Part shown: positions 1 through 6,107 of the stretch, in pieces
Layout: each line of letters opens with the position of its first letter
Position numbering within the stretch: position 1 is the stretch's first letter
Origin: Clostridiales bacterium UBA1446
GTDB taxonomy: Bacteria; Bacillota; Clostridia; Oscillospirales; Oscillospiraceae
Assembly (NCBI GenBank): GCA_002329245.1
Contig: DCTG01000184.1
Location: 8,828 to 17,952, forward strand
DNA length: 9,125 nt
Reading direction: 5' to 3'
Position numbers and translations under genes: made by a program
The notes under the pieces: generated by a model
Database searches by the model: none
The model's input: only the letters and a program-made list of their open reading frames with translations
What the model was told of the DNA's origin: nothing

Positions 1-447
1 ATGAAAACCGGCATTCCCTACGCAAAAATCAACCGGGAGAATTTCAGCATGAAGTCCATCCGCAGGATTCGTTTGGAATGCCTGCTTGCTCAGAATATGG
101 AGCTTTATGACAACGGCAAAACGGCCCTTGTCTGTGTCAGAAGAAGCGACATGGACATGCTTGGCGCCGACACCGACGACACCGAGGATCTTGCTTCCTT
201 TGCCCGGCAGGTGGAGAATACTACGGTCGGCATCACCATTCAGGAACTGAAGGACGGCACCTGTAAAATCTCGGTCCGCTCCTCACCGGAACTCAACGCA
301 TCCGAGGTTTGCGCGCTGTTGGGCGGCGGCGGCCATCCCGCCGCAGCCGGGTGCACCGTGCGCGGCGACGTGGATGTCGCACGCGAATCCATTTTGGAGG
401 CAATCCGAAAGGTCCGGGACAGAAGGGAACAGGCGCATCAAGCTTAG
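1..447 (+). CDS. nrnA: DHH/DHHA1 phosphoesterase, NrnA-type oligoribonuclease / pAp phosphatase (C-terminal part)
   Basis: This is the C-terminal 148 residues of a DHH-superfamily phosphoesterase. The family degrades very short RNAs (nanoRNA) and usually also dephosphorylates 3'-phosphoadenosine 5'-phosphate in the cytoplasm. The DHHA1 substrate-binding domain is visible, with its glycine-rich signature GGGGHPAAAG at residues 108-117 counted from the window edge. Family members are about 320 residues with the catalytic DHH domain first, so the gene almost certainly starts upstream and the ATG at position 1 is probably internal. The stop is TAG at 445-447. The next gene's ribosome binding site overlaps this stop and its start follows 12 bases later, which indicates one operon with truB and ribF, as in many Firmicutes. 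The family call is firm. The split between NrnA and a related DHH exonuclease rests on this gene order and the short DHHA1 tail. Confidence 0.88.
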   Translation: MKTGIPYAKINRENFSMKSIRRIRLECLLAQNMELYDNGKTALVCVRRSDMDMLGADTDDTEDLASFARQVENTTVGITIQELKDGTCKISVRSSPELNASEVCALLGGGGHPAAAGCTVRGDVDVARESILEAIRKVRDRREQAHQA

Positions 448-452
448 GAGGT
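446..452 (+). promoter_or_regulatory. Ribosome binding site fixing the TTG start of truB
   Basis: A near-perfect AGGAGGT overlaps the TAG stop of the preceding gene and lies 7 bases before a TTG codon at 460. No in-frame ATG gives a full-length TruB N-terminus, so this site decides the start. Confidence 0.85.
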
Positions 453-459
453 ATCCCGA

Positions 460-1332
460 TTGCCAAACGGAATCCTTATCGTCGACAAACCGTCCGGCTG
501 GACCTCCCATGACGTCGTTGCGAAGCTTCGCGGGCTATTGGGAGAGCGCCGCGTTGGCCACTGCGGAACGTTAGACCCAATGGCTACGGGCGTGCTGCCC
601 GTTTTTGCAGGCCGGGCCACCCGCGCCGTTTCTTTTGCCGCAGAGGGCGAAAAAGAATATATTGCCTGGATGAAACTCGGAATTGTTACCGATACCCAGG
701 ACAGTACGGGTACTATTCTTGAGGAAAACCCCGTTTCCGCAACCGAGGAAGATGTAGAGGCCTCTCTTCAGCCTTTCCGCAATGAAATATTCCAGATTCC
801 TCCCATGTACTCCGCACGCAAGCAGAACGGCCGGAGGCTCTATACCTTGGCCCGTTCCGGTCAAATTGTGGAACGGGAACCCCGCCGGGTCGTCGTGTCC
901 CGGCTTGTTTTATTAGACTCGCCGGGTGATCACACTTATCGCCTGCATGTCGTCTGTTCCAAGGGGACCTATATTCGAACCCTCTGCCACGACATCGGAC
1001 GCTCGTTAGGCTGCGGCGCGGTAATGTCCGGCCTGCGGCGCACCCGTGTCGGACAGTTTACCGAAAGCCAGGCGCTTTCCATCGAACGGATCGCGGAAGC
1101 GGCCGCCCGGGGAGAGGCACAATCGCTTTTGCTCCCGATCGATACCTGTTTTCTGCAATACCCGTCGTTTTCGGTCGCCGGCGAACAGGAACGCCGATGC
1201 CGGAATGGAACCCCCTTCCCTGCGGAAGGCGAGGCCGGCTTATACCGGGTCTATGACGAACAGAATTCCTTTTTGATGTTGGGACGGCTCAGGCCGGATG
1301 GTTATATGGAAACAGTGAAAAGTTTTTATTGA
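460..1332 (+). CDS. truB: tRNA pseudouridine(55) synthase TruB
   Basis: This enzyme isomerises U55 in the T-psi-C loop of nearly all tRNAs. The 290-residue length is normal for bacterial TruB. The N-terminus begins directly with the family opening GILIVDKPSGWTSHDVV. The catalytic motif GTLDPMATGVLP places the nucleophilic aspartate at D39. KEYIAWMKLGIVTDTQDSTG spans about 65-84, the QIPPMYSARKQNGRRLY segment spans 112-128, and SKGTYIRTLCHDIG spans 167-180. A short PUA-like C-terminal domain fills roughly 235-290. The start is TTG, supported by an excellent ribosome binding site. The stop TGA at 1330-1332 lies 16 bases before the preferred ribF start, so the two genes are co-transcribed. Nothing is truncated or substituted in the active-site motifs. 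Confidence 0.97.
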   Translation: MPNGILIVDKPSGWTSHDVVAKLRGLLGERRVGHCGTLDPMATGVLPVFAGRATRAVSFAAEGEKEYIAWMKLGIVTDTQDSTGTILEENPVSATEEDVEASLQPFRNEIFQIPPMYSARKQNGRRLYTLARSGQIVEREPRRVVVSRLVLLDSPGDHTYRLHVVCSKGTYIRTLCHDIGRSLGCGAVMSGLRRTRVGQFTESQALSIERIAEAAARGEAQSLLLPIDTCFLQYPSFSVAGEQERRCRNGTPFPAEGEAGLYRVYDEQNSFLMLGRLRPDGYMETVKSFY

Positions 1333-1348
1333 CACGGGGTGCTTGGAC

Positions 1349-2269
1349 TTGAGCAAAGATAATAAACGGGTGATTGCCCTTGGATTTTTTGACGGCGTGC
1401 ATATCGGACACGCGGCGCTCCTCCAGAAGACTGCGGAACTGGCGCGCGCCATACATGCTGAAAGCGCGGCTCTCACGTTTACCGCTCACCCGGCAAGCAG
1501 AATTGGCGGCCAGCCTATTCCTTTAATCAACAGCTTGGAAGATCGGATTTATTTGATCCGTACTCTATATTCCATCGAGGAGGTCATTCCCCTTCCGTTT
1601 GACGACCGGATGATGCATATGCCCTGGGAGGAGTTCATCACGGATTATCTGATCGAACACCTATCGGCCGGCGGTTTGGTGGCCGGCCACGATTTCCATT
1701 TCGGCTGGAAGGGCGAGGGAAATCCGCAAAGACTCTCGGAAACCTGCGCGCGATTGGGCATCGGCTGCCACATTATCGGAAAGGTTACATTAGACGGAAT
1801 TACCGTCAGTTCCACTTTCATCCGGTCCTTATTGGATGCGGGAGATATGGAACGGGCGAACCGTTACCTCGGTCATCCGCATATGCTGACCAGCACGGTG
1901 GAACACGGGAAGGGCCTTGGACGTTCCATTGGAATTCCAACCGTAAACCTCACAATCCCCGCCGGCGTCATCACCCCCGCATACGGCGTCTATATTACTA
2001 GAATTCTTCTGGAAAACGGCGAGTCCTATCCTGCTGTGACCAATATCGGCGTAAGACCGACGGTGGACAACGATCAATCGGTGTCCGTCGAAAGCCACAT
2101 TTTAGGATACAGCGGCAATCTTTACGGGGAGCGGGTAAGGCTCGAGTTTTTCAGCCGCATCCGGCCCGAAGTCAAATTTCCGTCGCTGCATGAACTCACC
2201 GCGGAGATTCGGCGAAACATCGACGCCACACGGCGTTATTTTGAAACGCACGACAAGACCGTATCCTAA
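1349..2269 (+). CDS. ribF: Bifunctional riboflavin kinase / FAD synthetase RibF
   Basis: RibF phosphorylates riboflavin to FMN and then adenylates FMN to FAD. The N-terminal nucleotidyltransferase domain carries GFFDGVHIGH (residues 12-21), LTFTAHP (42-48), AGHDFHFGW (112-120) and VSSTFIRSLL (153-162). The C-terminal riboflavin kinase domain carries GLGRSIGIPTVNL (189-201) and the catalytic-base region VESHILGY (247-254; E248). The family's PTAN metal-binding motif reads PTVN here, a mild change that keeps Thr and Asn. The start is a choice between TTG at 1343 and TTG at 1349. The G-rich site at 1336-1341 is only 1 base from 1343 but 7 bases from 1349, so 1349 is preferred (306 residues). The long N-terminal lead found in many RibF proteins is shortened. 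It is the last gene of the operon, followed by a hairpin terminator. Confidence 0.95.
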   Translation: MSKDNKRVIALGFFDGVHIGHAALLQKTAELARAIHAESAALTFTAHPASRIGGQPIPLINSLEDRIYLIRTLYSIEEVIPLPFDDRMMHMPWEEFITDYLIEHLSAGGLVAGHDFHFGWKGEGNPQRLSETCARLGIGCHIIGKVTLDGITVSSTFIRSLLDAGDMERANRYLGHPHMLTSTVEHGKGLGRSIGIPTVNLTIPAGVITPAYGVYITRILLENGESYPAVTNIGVRPTVDNDQSVSVESHILGYSGNLYGERVRLEFFSRIRPEVKFPSLHELTAEIRRNIDATRRYFETHDKTVS

Positions 2270-2291
2270 GCCAGATAAACAAAACAAGGTT

Positions 2292-2320
2292 AAGGGCGCG
2301 CCGCTTTAAGACGCGCCCTT
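2292..2320 (+). terminator. Probable terminator hairpin of the nrnA-truB-ribF operon
   Basis: A perfect 9-bp stem, AAGGGCGCG (2292-2300) with CGCGCCCTT (2312-2320), encloses an 11-base loop and starts 23 bases after the ribF stop. It is followed by GGTTTATTCT, a U-biased but interrupted tract, so termination may be moderate. Its 3' arm shares bases with a second possible stem (2317-2350). Confidence 0.7.
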
Positions 2321-2350
2321 GGTTTATTCTAAGAATCATCTTAACCAAGG
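2317..2350 (+). repeat. Inverted repeat overlapping the ribF terminator (alternative stem)
   Basis: CCTTGGTT (2317-2324) is the exact reverse complement of AACCAAGG (2343-2350), with 18 bases between. Those bases include a smaller palindrome, ATTCT-A-AGAAT (2326-2336). CCTT at 2317-2320 is also the end of the preceding stem, so the two helices cannot both form fully. This may be part of a convergent terminator cluster or an accident of palindromic sequence. Confidence 0.45.
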
Positions 2351-2355
2351 AATAA

Positions 2356-2384
2356 CGAAGAGCGGGGATTAACCCCGCTCTTCG
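2356..2384 (-). terminator. Perfect 12-bp hairpin, possible terminator for a leftward transcript
   Basis: CGAAGAGCGGGG (2356-2367) pairs perfectly with CCCCGCTCTTCG (2373-2384) around the 5-base loop ATTAA. Downstream on the + strand there is no U-tract. Downstream on the - strand comes TTATTCCTTGG, which is modestly U-rich. It therefore fits better as the end of a leftward transcript from the structured region to its right, or as a second, Rho-independent-like barrier after ribF. Orientation is an inference. Confidence 0.5.
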
Positions 2385-2385
2385 C

Positions 2386-2549
2386 GATATCTGCCCGCAT
2401 AGTACTGCGCGATATCCAAGATACAGAGAGATATTTGCAATCGCTTTTGTGTTCTCAATAAACAGATTTCGAATGCAGCTCTGTCATGACCTTTCGCCAG
2501 AGGGGCAACTATGCCCCGGCACCGGTCTTGACCGCCAGATCTCTGTATC
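2386..2549. ncRNA. Candidate structured RNA of unknown family (strand unresolved)
   Basis: This lies within the 409-base gene-free stretch 2270-2678 and I see no convincing protein here. A long-range closing helix is formed by GATACAGAGA (2420-2429) and TCTCTGTATC (2540-2549). Inside it are GGGGCA/TGCCCC (2502-2507 / 2512-2517, loop ACTA), extended by GCC/GGC (2496-2498 / 2518-2520) and ACC/GGT (2489-2491 / 2524-2526), and ACAGA/TCTGT (2462-2466 / 2480-2484). A further hairpin just outside pairs two GATATC blocks (2386-2391 / 2411-2416) and CGCA/TGCG (2396-2399 / 2406-2409). On the - strand the closing helix can extend through a G-U pair and the 12-bp hairpin would lie at the 3' end, so a leftward RNA of roughly 200-240 bases is slightly favoured. 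I do not recognise conserved boxes of T-box, SAM, FMN, c-di-AMP, SRP or RNase P RNAs. A 6S-like RNA is possible but not shown. Confidence 0.4.
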
Positions 2550-2678
2550 CGGTTTCAGTATTGCCATTCCCGAAGCGCTTATTCATCTTTTTTAAAGGTA
2601 TACCGCAAGGAATAATTGTCAAAAATGGGAATATACTTGTTACCGCGAGACAAGCAAACCGTCAAAGGAGCGTTTTAC

Positions 2679-2930
2679 ATGGCCGAGCCGGAAAAAGCCA
2701 TTCCCTTTTTAAAGCGCCGCAGCTCCGCCGCTGAAAATGAGGAGCGCAACATCCTGTTTCAGGAACTGGCCAAAACCCGAATCGCCCTCCGACAGGCGTA
2801 TATCGGATTCAATAATACGGACGATCCCGATCTGATCGAATCCTATGTCTTTGAAATCAACGCGCTGCAATCGCGTTATTCCTATTTGCTGCGCCGCGCA
2901 AAGGAGAGTGATATCAATTGGAACGGCTGA
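2679..2930 (+). CDS. YaaL-like DUF2508 family small protein
   Basis: This small soluble, mostly helical protein of 83 residues has unknown molecular function. It resembles the DUF2508 family (YaaL in Bacillus), recognised by the pattern of a charged N-terminus, an ELAKTRIALRQAYIGFNN segment (about 28-45), and an IESYVFEINALQSRYSYLLR helix near the end. The ATG at 2679 is preferred because AAAGGAG (2664-2670) sits 8 bases before it. An upstream in-frame extension to 2616 has no such site. The gene overlaps the downstream bofA by 13 bases, the same partner it has in Bacillus (recR-yaaL-bofA), which makes the family call firmer than sequence alone. recR itself is not in this window. I could not find a convincing sigma-A promoter in the 130 bases upstream. 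Confidence 0.8.
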   Translation: MAEPEKAIPFLKRRSSAAENEERNILFQELAKTRIALRQAYIGFNNTDDPDLIESYVFEINALQSRYSYLLRRAKESDINWNG

Positions 2931-3202
2931 CCGATCTTCTATGGAACGGCCCGCTCCCCTACATAGCCGGCGGGCTGCTCTTACTTGCCTTGATTGTATT
3001 CCTACGAAAACCGCTCCAACTCGTTTTTCGGCTGGCGCTCAAGACGGGCATCGGCTTTCTCGCTCTGATGGCGTTTAGCAAAGCCTGCGGGATCTTCGGT
3101 GTGTCGCTTGGGGTTAATCTGCTCAATTCCTGCATCCTCGGCATACTTGGCGTTCCCGGATTCGGCCTTCTTTTGATGCTGCACTGGGCTATGCTGCCGT
3201 AG
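2918..3202 (+). CDS. bofA: Pro-sigma-K processing inhibitor BofA family protein
   Basis: BofA is a small membrane protein that, in Bacillus, holds the intramembrane protease SpoIVFB inactive with SpoIVFA until the forespore signal arrives, delaying sigma-K activation in the mother cell. The 94-residue product has hydrophobic segments at about 14-30, 37-54 and 60-92. It ends with the conserved BofA pattern GVNLLNSCILGILGVPGFG followed by LLLMLHW. The start is TTG at 2918, preceded by AAGGAG (2901-2906) at a somewhat long 11-base spacing, and it lies inside the end of the DUF2508 gene, suggesting translational coupling. BofA-like proteins also occur in some non-sporulating relatives, so it suggests sporulation without proving it. 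Confidence 0.9.
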   Translation: MERLTDLLWNGPLPYIAGGLLLLALIVFLRKPLQLVFRLALKTGIGFLALMAFSKACGIFGVSLGVNLLNSCILGILGVPGFGLLLMLHWAMLP

Positions 3203-3258
3203 CGCGCGGACAATCCCAGCATCACATCAGGAATACATGCTTTCAGGAAAAAACAAAA

Positions 3259-3302
3259 CAGCCTGCCATGGAAAAGGGATATCCCTCTATCCGGCAGGCT
3301 GT
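3259..3302 (-). terminator. Rho-independent terminator of the 3315-3722 gene (shared hairpin with convergent bofA)
   Basis: ACAGCCTGCC (3259-3268) pairs perfectly with GGCAGGCTGT (3293-3302), and a nested GGGATATCCC palindrome lies at 3276-3285. Reading leftward, the stem is followed immediately by a U-tract (complement of 3245-3258, TTTGTTTTTTCC type), a classic intrinsic terminator. On the + strand no U-run follows, so for bofA it is at best a weak stop. Confidence 0.88.
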
Positions 3303-3314
3303 AACCATTACACA

Positions 3315-3722
3315 TTAAATATCCAGCAGAATGTTGTCTGTTCCATGTTCTTCGAATTCCATGATATAAGCGTCAATCCGCCTTGCCAGCTCCTCAAATT
3401 CGTCCGGGGTTTCCGGTTCTTCCGCCATATCCCTTCTGGCCAGCTCTTCGGCTAAGATATCGAAAAAAACGGTGTTTTCATAATCGATAATCGCTTCGTG
3501 AATTCCGCCTTCTACAAACGCCTTGGAAGGCACCACTTCGCCGTCGCAAACCTCTGCGAGCGATTCCATACCCTGTTGAGCTGCGGCGGTAAAGAGCAGG
3601 CTTTCGACTTCATCATAGTCCTCGATACGGTCGTCCCCGCGCGTCGAATTCAAGATCCAGTTCCCGATATATACAAGATCTAACAGGCGCCGGTACTGTT
3701 TTGTGGTCAGCTCAAGTTTCAC
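3315..3722 (-). CDS. Conserved-looking hypothetical acidic protein
   Basis: A 135-residue soluble, strongly acidic and mostly helical protein with no signal peptide or membrane segment. I cannot assign a function. The N-terminal KQYRRLLDLVYIGNWILN and the central EAIIDYENTVFFDILAEELARR blocks look like a conserved hypothetical family in anaerobic bacteria, as I recall it, with a pattern Y-x-N-x-x-F(F/W)-x-x-L-x-x-x-L-x-x-R-D. The start is set at GTG 3722 because AGGAGG (3730-3735) is 7 bases before it. A TTG at 3728 is only 1 base from that site. It stands alone with its own consensus-grade promoter and intrinsic terminator, so it is expected to be well expressed and monocistronic. Its neighbours (bofA and the cell-wall module) belong to other transcripts and say little about its role. 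Confidence 0.85.
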   Translation of the reverse strand: MKLELTTKQYRRLLDLVYIGNWILNSTRGDDRIEDYDEVESLLFTAAAQQGMESLAEVCDGEVVPSKAFVEGGIHEAIIDYENTVFFDILAEELARRDMAEEPETPDEFEELARRIDAYIMEFEEHGTDNILLDI

Positions 3723-3784
3723 AGCCAACCCTCCTTTGGATGTGCTTAAGATAGTTTTTTCTTTGCATGCTGTGGCTTAGACAT

Positions 3785-3812
3785 ATTATAATATATTATG
3801 CCCGAATGTCAA
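3785..3812 (-). promoter_or_regulatory. Sigma-A type promoter for the 3315-3722 gene
   Basis: On the - strand a perfect TTGACA (3812-3807) is followed after 16 bases by a perfect TATAAT (3790-3785), within an AT-rich run. The predicted start is near 3777, giving a leader of about 55 bases. The spacer is one base short of the optimum. Confidence 0.85.
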
Positions 3813-3963
3813 ACTCCACAGAAAAAATTTTACCGTTCTCAGGCGAAGCATTGCGCCTGCAGCCGCGGGTTAACGCGCGGGAGGCGCTCCGTATCGCATC
3901 CTGCTTCTTATCCGCCGCGATCGCTTGCACGGCGGGATTTCAACATTCAATACAACCAATAAA
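3813..3963. other. Structured intergenic stretch downstream of the M23 gene
   Basis: No gene is seen here. It holds overlapping GC-rich inverted repeats: CAGGCG/CGCCTG (3840-3845 / 3854-3859), and a larger one pairing GCGCCT (3853-3858) with AGGCGC (3882-3887) around CCGCG/CGCGG (3863-3867 / 3876-3880). These may end leftward transcription from the M23 gene before the promoter at 3785-3812, but the only U-tract (complement of 3824-3830) is about 10 bases past the last stem, so it is not a canonical terminator. Confidence 0.4.
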
Positions 3964-5181
3964 TCAGAACGTAAACTTAAAGTTTTTGTAATAACTCAGC
4001 GGATTTTTATACTCACCCTTGATCCGGACCTCGAAATGGAGATGATTCCCGGTTGATCTTCCGGTTGTTCCTACATAACCGATTACCTGTCCCTGTTTTA
4101 CGACGTCTCCTTCCTTCACAGCGCGGGAATTCATATGCGCATATAGGGTGACTTCGCCGTTTCCGTGGTTTAAGACAACATAGTTGCCGTAGGAAGAAGC
4201 TTTTTCCGAGAGAATTACGGTGCCGGAACGTGCGGCAAGAATTTTGGTATTCCGCGGGGCGGGGATATCGACTCCCTGATGGAAGCTTTGTTTCTGTCCC
4301 GTAACCGGATGCGTACGATAGCCATACTGGGAGCTTATGTAGTAATAACCCGGAAGCGGCCACATATACCCGGACTCGCCAATCACCTGATTTTTCTGCT
4401 TTTCAAGCTCTTTGATCAGACGGTCGATTTCTTTGGCGACGCGCGCCTCGTCCGCTTCCAGCTCCGCGATGGCATCCTTGTACTCTTCCTGCTGCCGTTC
4501 AATCTTGGCGATGAGGTTTTGCGCTTCTATAAGCTTGGCTTCCAGTTCCGCCTGCTTACTATCCAGTTCGGCTTTTGCCGCTTTCAGGCTCTCGTTGGTG
4601 TTCTCCAACTCTACTTTCGTCTGGGCAATCTCCTGCCGTGTGGCTATCAGCTGCGCGCGAACCGCATTGTCGTATTCAACGACCTCCCCGATATCGCTGG
4701 CTCTGTCCAACAGGTCGCTGAAGCTGGTTGCGCCAAAGAGAACGGACAGATAGGAAATTGTTCCTGTCTCTTCCATCAAGCGGACTCGACGAAGGAACAG
4801 ATCATACTGCTCCTCTTCTTTTGCCCGGGCCTCAGCCAACTTAACCGTTTCCTGCTCCACCAAAGCCGTATAGACCGTAATCTGCTCCTCGGTGTTTTTG
4901 ATCTCCGCCTCAATAATCGCATTTTGCTGGTCCATTGCCTCCTTCTGCGCAATCGCCTGCGTTTTGTCGTTCTTCAGTTCGGAGATGCGGGACTCTAATT
5001 GAGACTTCTGCGCCGCCAAAGCCGCGGCGTCCTTTTTCAGCTTATCTATGTCGGCCTGAGACAGAGCGCCGGCGGAAAGAAGAAGACTGCTCAGGATTGA
5101 AACGATCATCAATACCGCCATTAGTATGGCAAGTGCAGAAACAAACAGCTTTTTCTTATCTCTTTTCCTCTTCTGCTTCAT
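3964..5181 (-). CDS. Membrane-anchored or secreted coiled-coil M23 peptidoglycan endopeptidase (EnvC/PcsB-like partner of FtsEX)
   Basis: This 405-residue protein has a basic N-terminus and a hydrophobic segment (about 11-36) acting as a signal peptide or anchor. Long coiled coils follow at about 41-130 and 175-268, broken by a less regular LFGATSFSDLLDR stretch (148-160). The C-terminal M23/LytM zinc peptidase domain spans about 272-400. All catalytic positions are present: H301 and D305 in FHQGVDIP, H349 in LYAHM, and H380-L-H382 in NHLHFEV. It should cleave peptide cross-links in peptidoglycan outside the membrane. The coiled-coil/LytM layout matches EnvC and the adaptor part of CwlO/PcsB proteins, which FtsX controls. 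Its place 38 bases after ftsX supports that partnership. E. coli EnvC has lost its catalytic residues; this one has not. The start is ATG 5181 with GGGAGG upstream; the open frame continues further upstream without a plausible start signal. Confidence 0.92.
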   Translation of the reverse strand: MKQKRKRDKKKLFVSALAILMAVLMIVSILSSLLLSAGALSQADIDKLKKDAAALAAQKSQLESRISELKNDKTQAIAQKEAMDQQNAIIEAEIKNTEEQITVYTALVEQETVKLAEARAKEEEQYDLFLRRVRLMEETGTISYLSVLFGATSFSDLLDRASDIGEVVEYDNAVRAQLIATRQEIAQTKVELENTNESLKAAKAELDSKQAELEAKLIEAQNLIAKIERQQEEYKDAIAELEADEARVAKEIDRLIKELEKQKNQVIGESGYMWPLPGYYYISSQYGYRTHPVTGQKQSFHQGVDIPAPRNTKILAARSGTVILSEKASSYGNYVVLNHGNGEVTLYAHMNSRAVKEGDVVKQGQVIGYVGTTGRSTGNHLHFEVRIKGEYKNPLSYYKNFKFTF

Positions 5182-5219
5182 GCACAGAAACCCTCCCGGA
5201 AATGAAAACTCTTCTGGAC

Positions 5220-6107
5220 CTATACGCGAAGAAACCGGCCGATAGCCATTCCGCTTCCGCCCACCCCGACGGCAAACCCTATTGCGAGAAATACCAGCGC
5301 TACTTCCTTCTGAAGATCGCTGAACGGAATCATGGAGATGAGCGATAGCACATCCGACGCTTCCACGGCATTGGTGATAAGTGTATAAATAACCCATTGC
5401 AATGCAAACGCGATTACTGCTCCGAGAAGACCGAGAATAAGCCCCTCATAAAGAAACGGCCAGCGCACAAAGCTGTTGGTAGCCCCGCACATTTTCATAA
5501 TTGCAATTTCCTCCCTGCGGGTGAAAGCGGCCAGCCGGATGGTATTGGAGATAATAAACAGAGAAACCGCCAACAAAACTGCTATTAAAATGATGGAAAC
5601 CGCTCCGGCAATATTCCGCACCGTCACGAATCCTTTGGCAATCTCAAGCTGCGCCCGCACGTCGACAATGCCGTTTGTCGCTTTGATCTGCTGCACCGTG
5701 TCGGCCATTTTCTCAATATCTTTGATGTAAATCTGGTATCGGTTTCGCAGTGCGGAAGCCGGTATCTCCGAAAACAGGCTGTCGTCCTTGTATTTTGCAA
5801 CAAATTCCTTCAGCGCCTGTTCCCGCGAGATGAACGTACTGCTTTGTACGTTTGAAATGGACTCCAACTTGTCGCCAATTGCGCGCGCCTGCTCCTCGCT
5901 GAGATTTTCGTCTACAAAGGCGATAATCGAGTTTTCCTGCTCCAAATCTCCCAACATCGCTTCCACGTTCACGGCAACCAACGCAAACGTGCCCATAATC
6001 AACAGGCAGGCTACGATAATCCCCACGGCGGCAAATGACATAAGGCCGTGCAAAAAAATACCCCGAAAGCCTTCCCGCAAGAAATATGTGAAATTATGCC
6101 TTCTCAT
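5220..6107 (-). CDS. ftsX: Cell division protein FtsX (permease-like subunit)
   Basis: FtsX is the membrane partner of the FtsE ATPase. The complex does not clearly transport anything but transmits ATP-driven shape changes to cell-wall hydrolases outside. The 295-residue protein shows the FtsX plan: a cytoplasmic N-terminus, TM1 (about 20-46), a large extracellular loop (about 47-165) that would contact the hydrolase partner, then TM2 (168-192), TM3 (222-248) and TM4 (268-290). The conserved cytoplasmic segment RREEIAIMKMCGATNSFVRW spans 207-226. The start at ATG 6107 (MRRHNFTYFL) fits the family opening and overlaps the end of ftsE by 14 bases, with only a weak ribosome binding site, so translation is probably coupled. 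A longer reading to 6155 would run deep into ftsE and is unlikely. Confidence 0.95.
   Translation of the reverse strand: MRRHNFTYFLREGFRGIFLHGLMSFAAVGIIVACLLIMGTFALVAVNVEAMLGDLEQENSIIAFVDENLSEEQARAIGDKLESISNVQSSTFISREQALKEFVAKYKDDSLFSEIPASALRNRYQIYIKDIEKMADTVQQIKATNGIVDVRAQLEIAKGFVTVRNIAGAVSIILIAVLLAVSLFIISNTIRLAAFTRREEIAIMKMCGATNSFVRWPFLYEGLILGLLGAVIAFALQWVIYTLITNAVEASDVLSLISMIPFSDLQKEVALVFLAIGFAVGVGGSGMAIGRFLRV

Noticed and set aside
1937..1951. PTVN in place of PTAN in the RibF kinase domain as a sign of lost activity
   Set aside because: The metal-binding Thr and Asn are kept and Ala to Val is conservative; all other motifs of both domains are intact.
2599..2622. A leftward promoter TTGACA (2622-2617) with TATACC (2604-2599)
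   Set aside because: The spacing is 14 bases, well short of the usual 16-18, and no better -10 is found; kept only as a hint for the candidate RNA.
2486..2734. An 82-codon + strand open frame across the structured intergenic region
   Set aside because: It has no ribosome binding site, low-complexity composition, and overlaps the start of the DUF2508 gene in another frame; hairpins explain the region better.
4279..4998. A 239-codon open frame on the + strand opposite the M23 gene
   Set aside because: It is antisense to a well-supported coiled-coil coding region whose codon bias leaves the opposite strand open. The protein is Leu/Phe/Arg-rich with no recognisable domain and no ribosome binding site.
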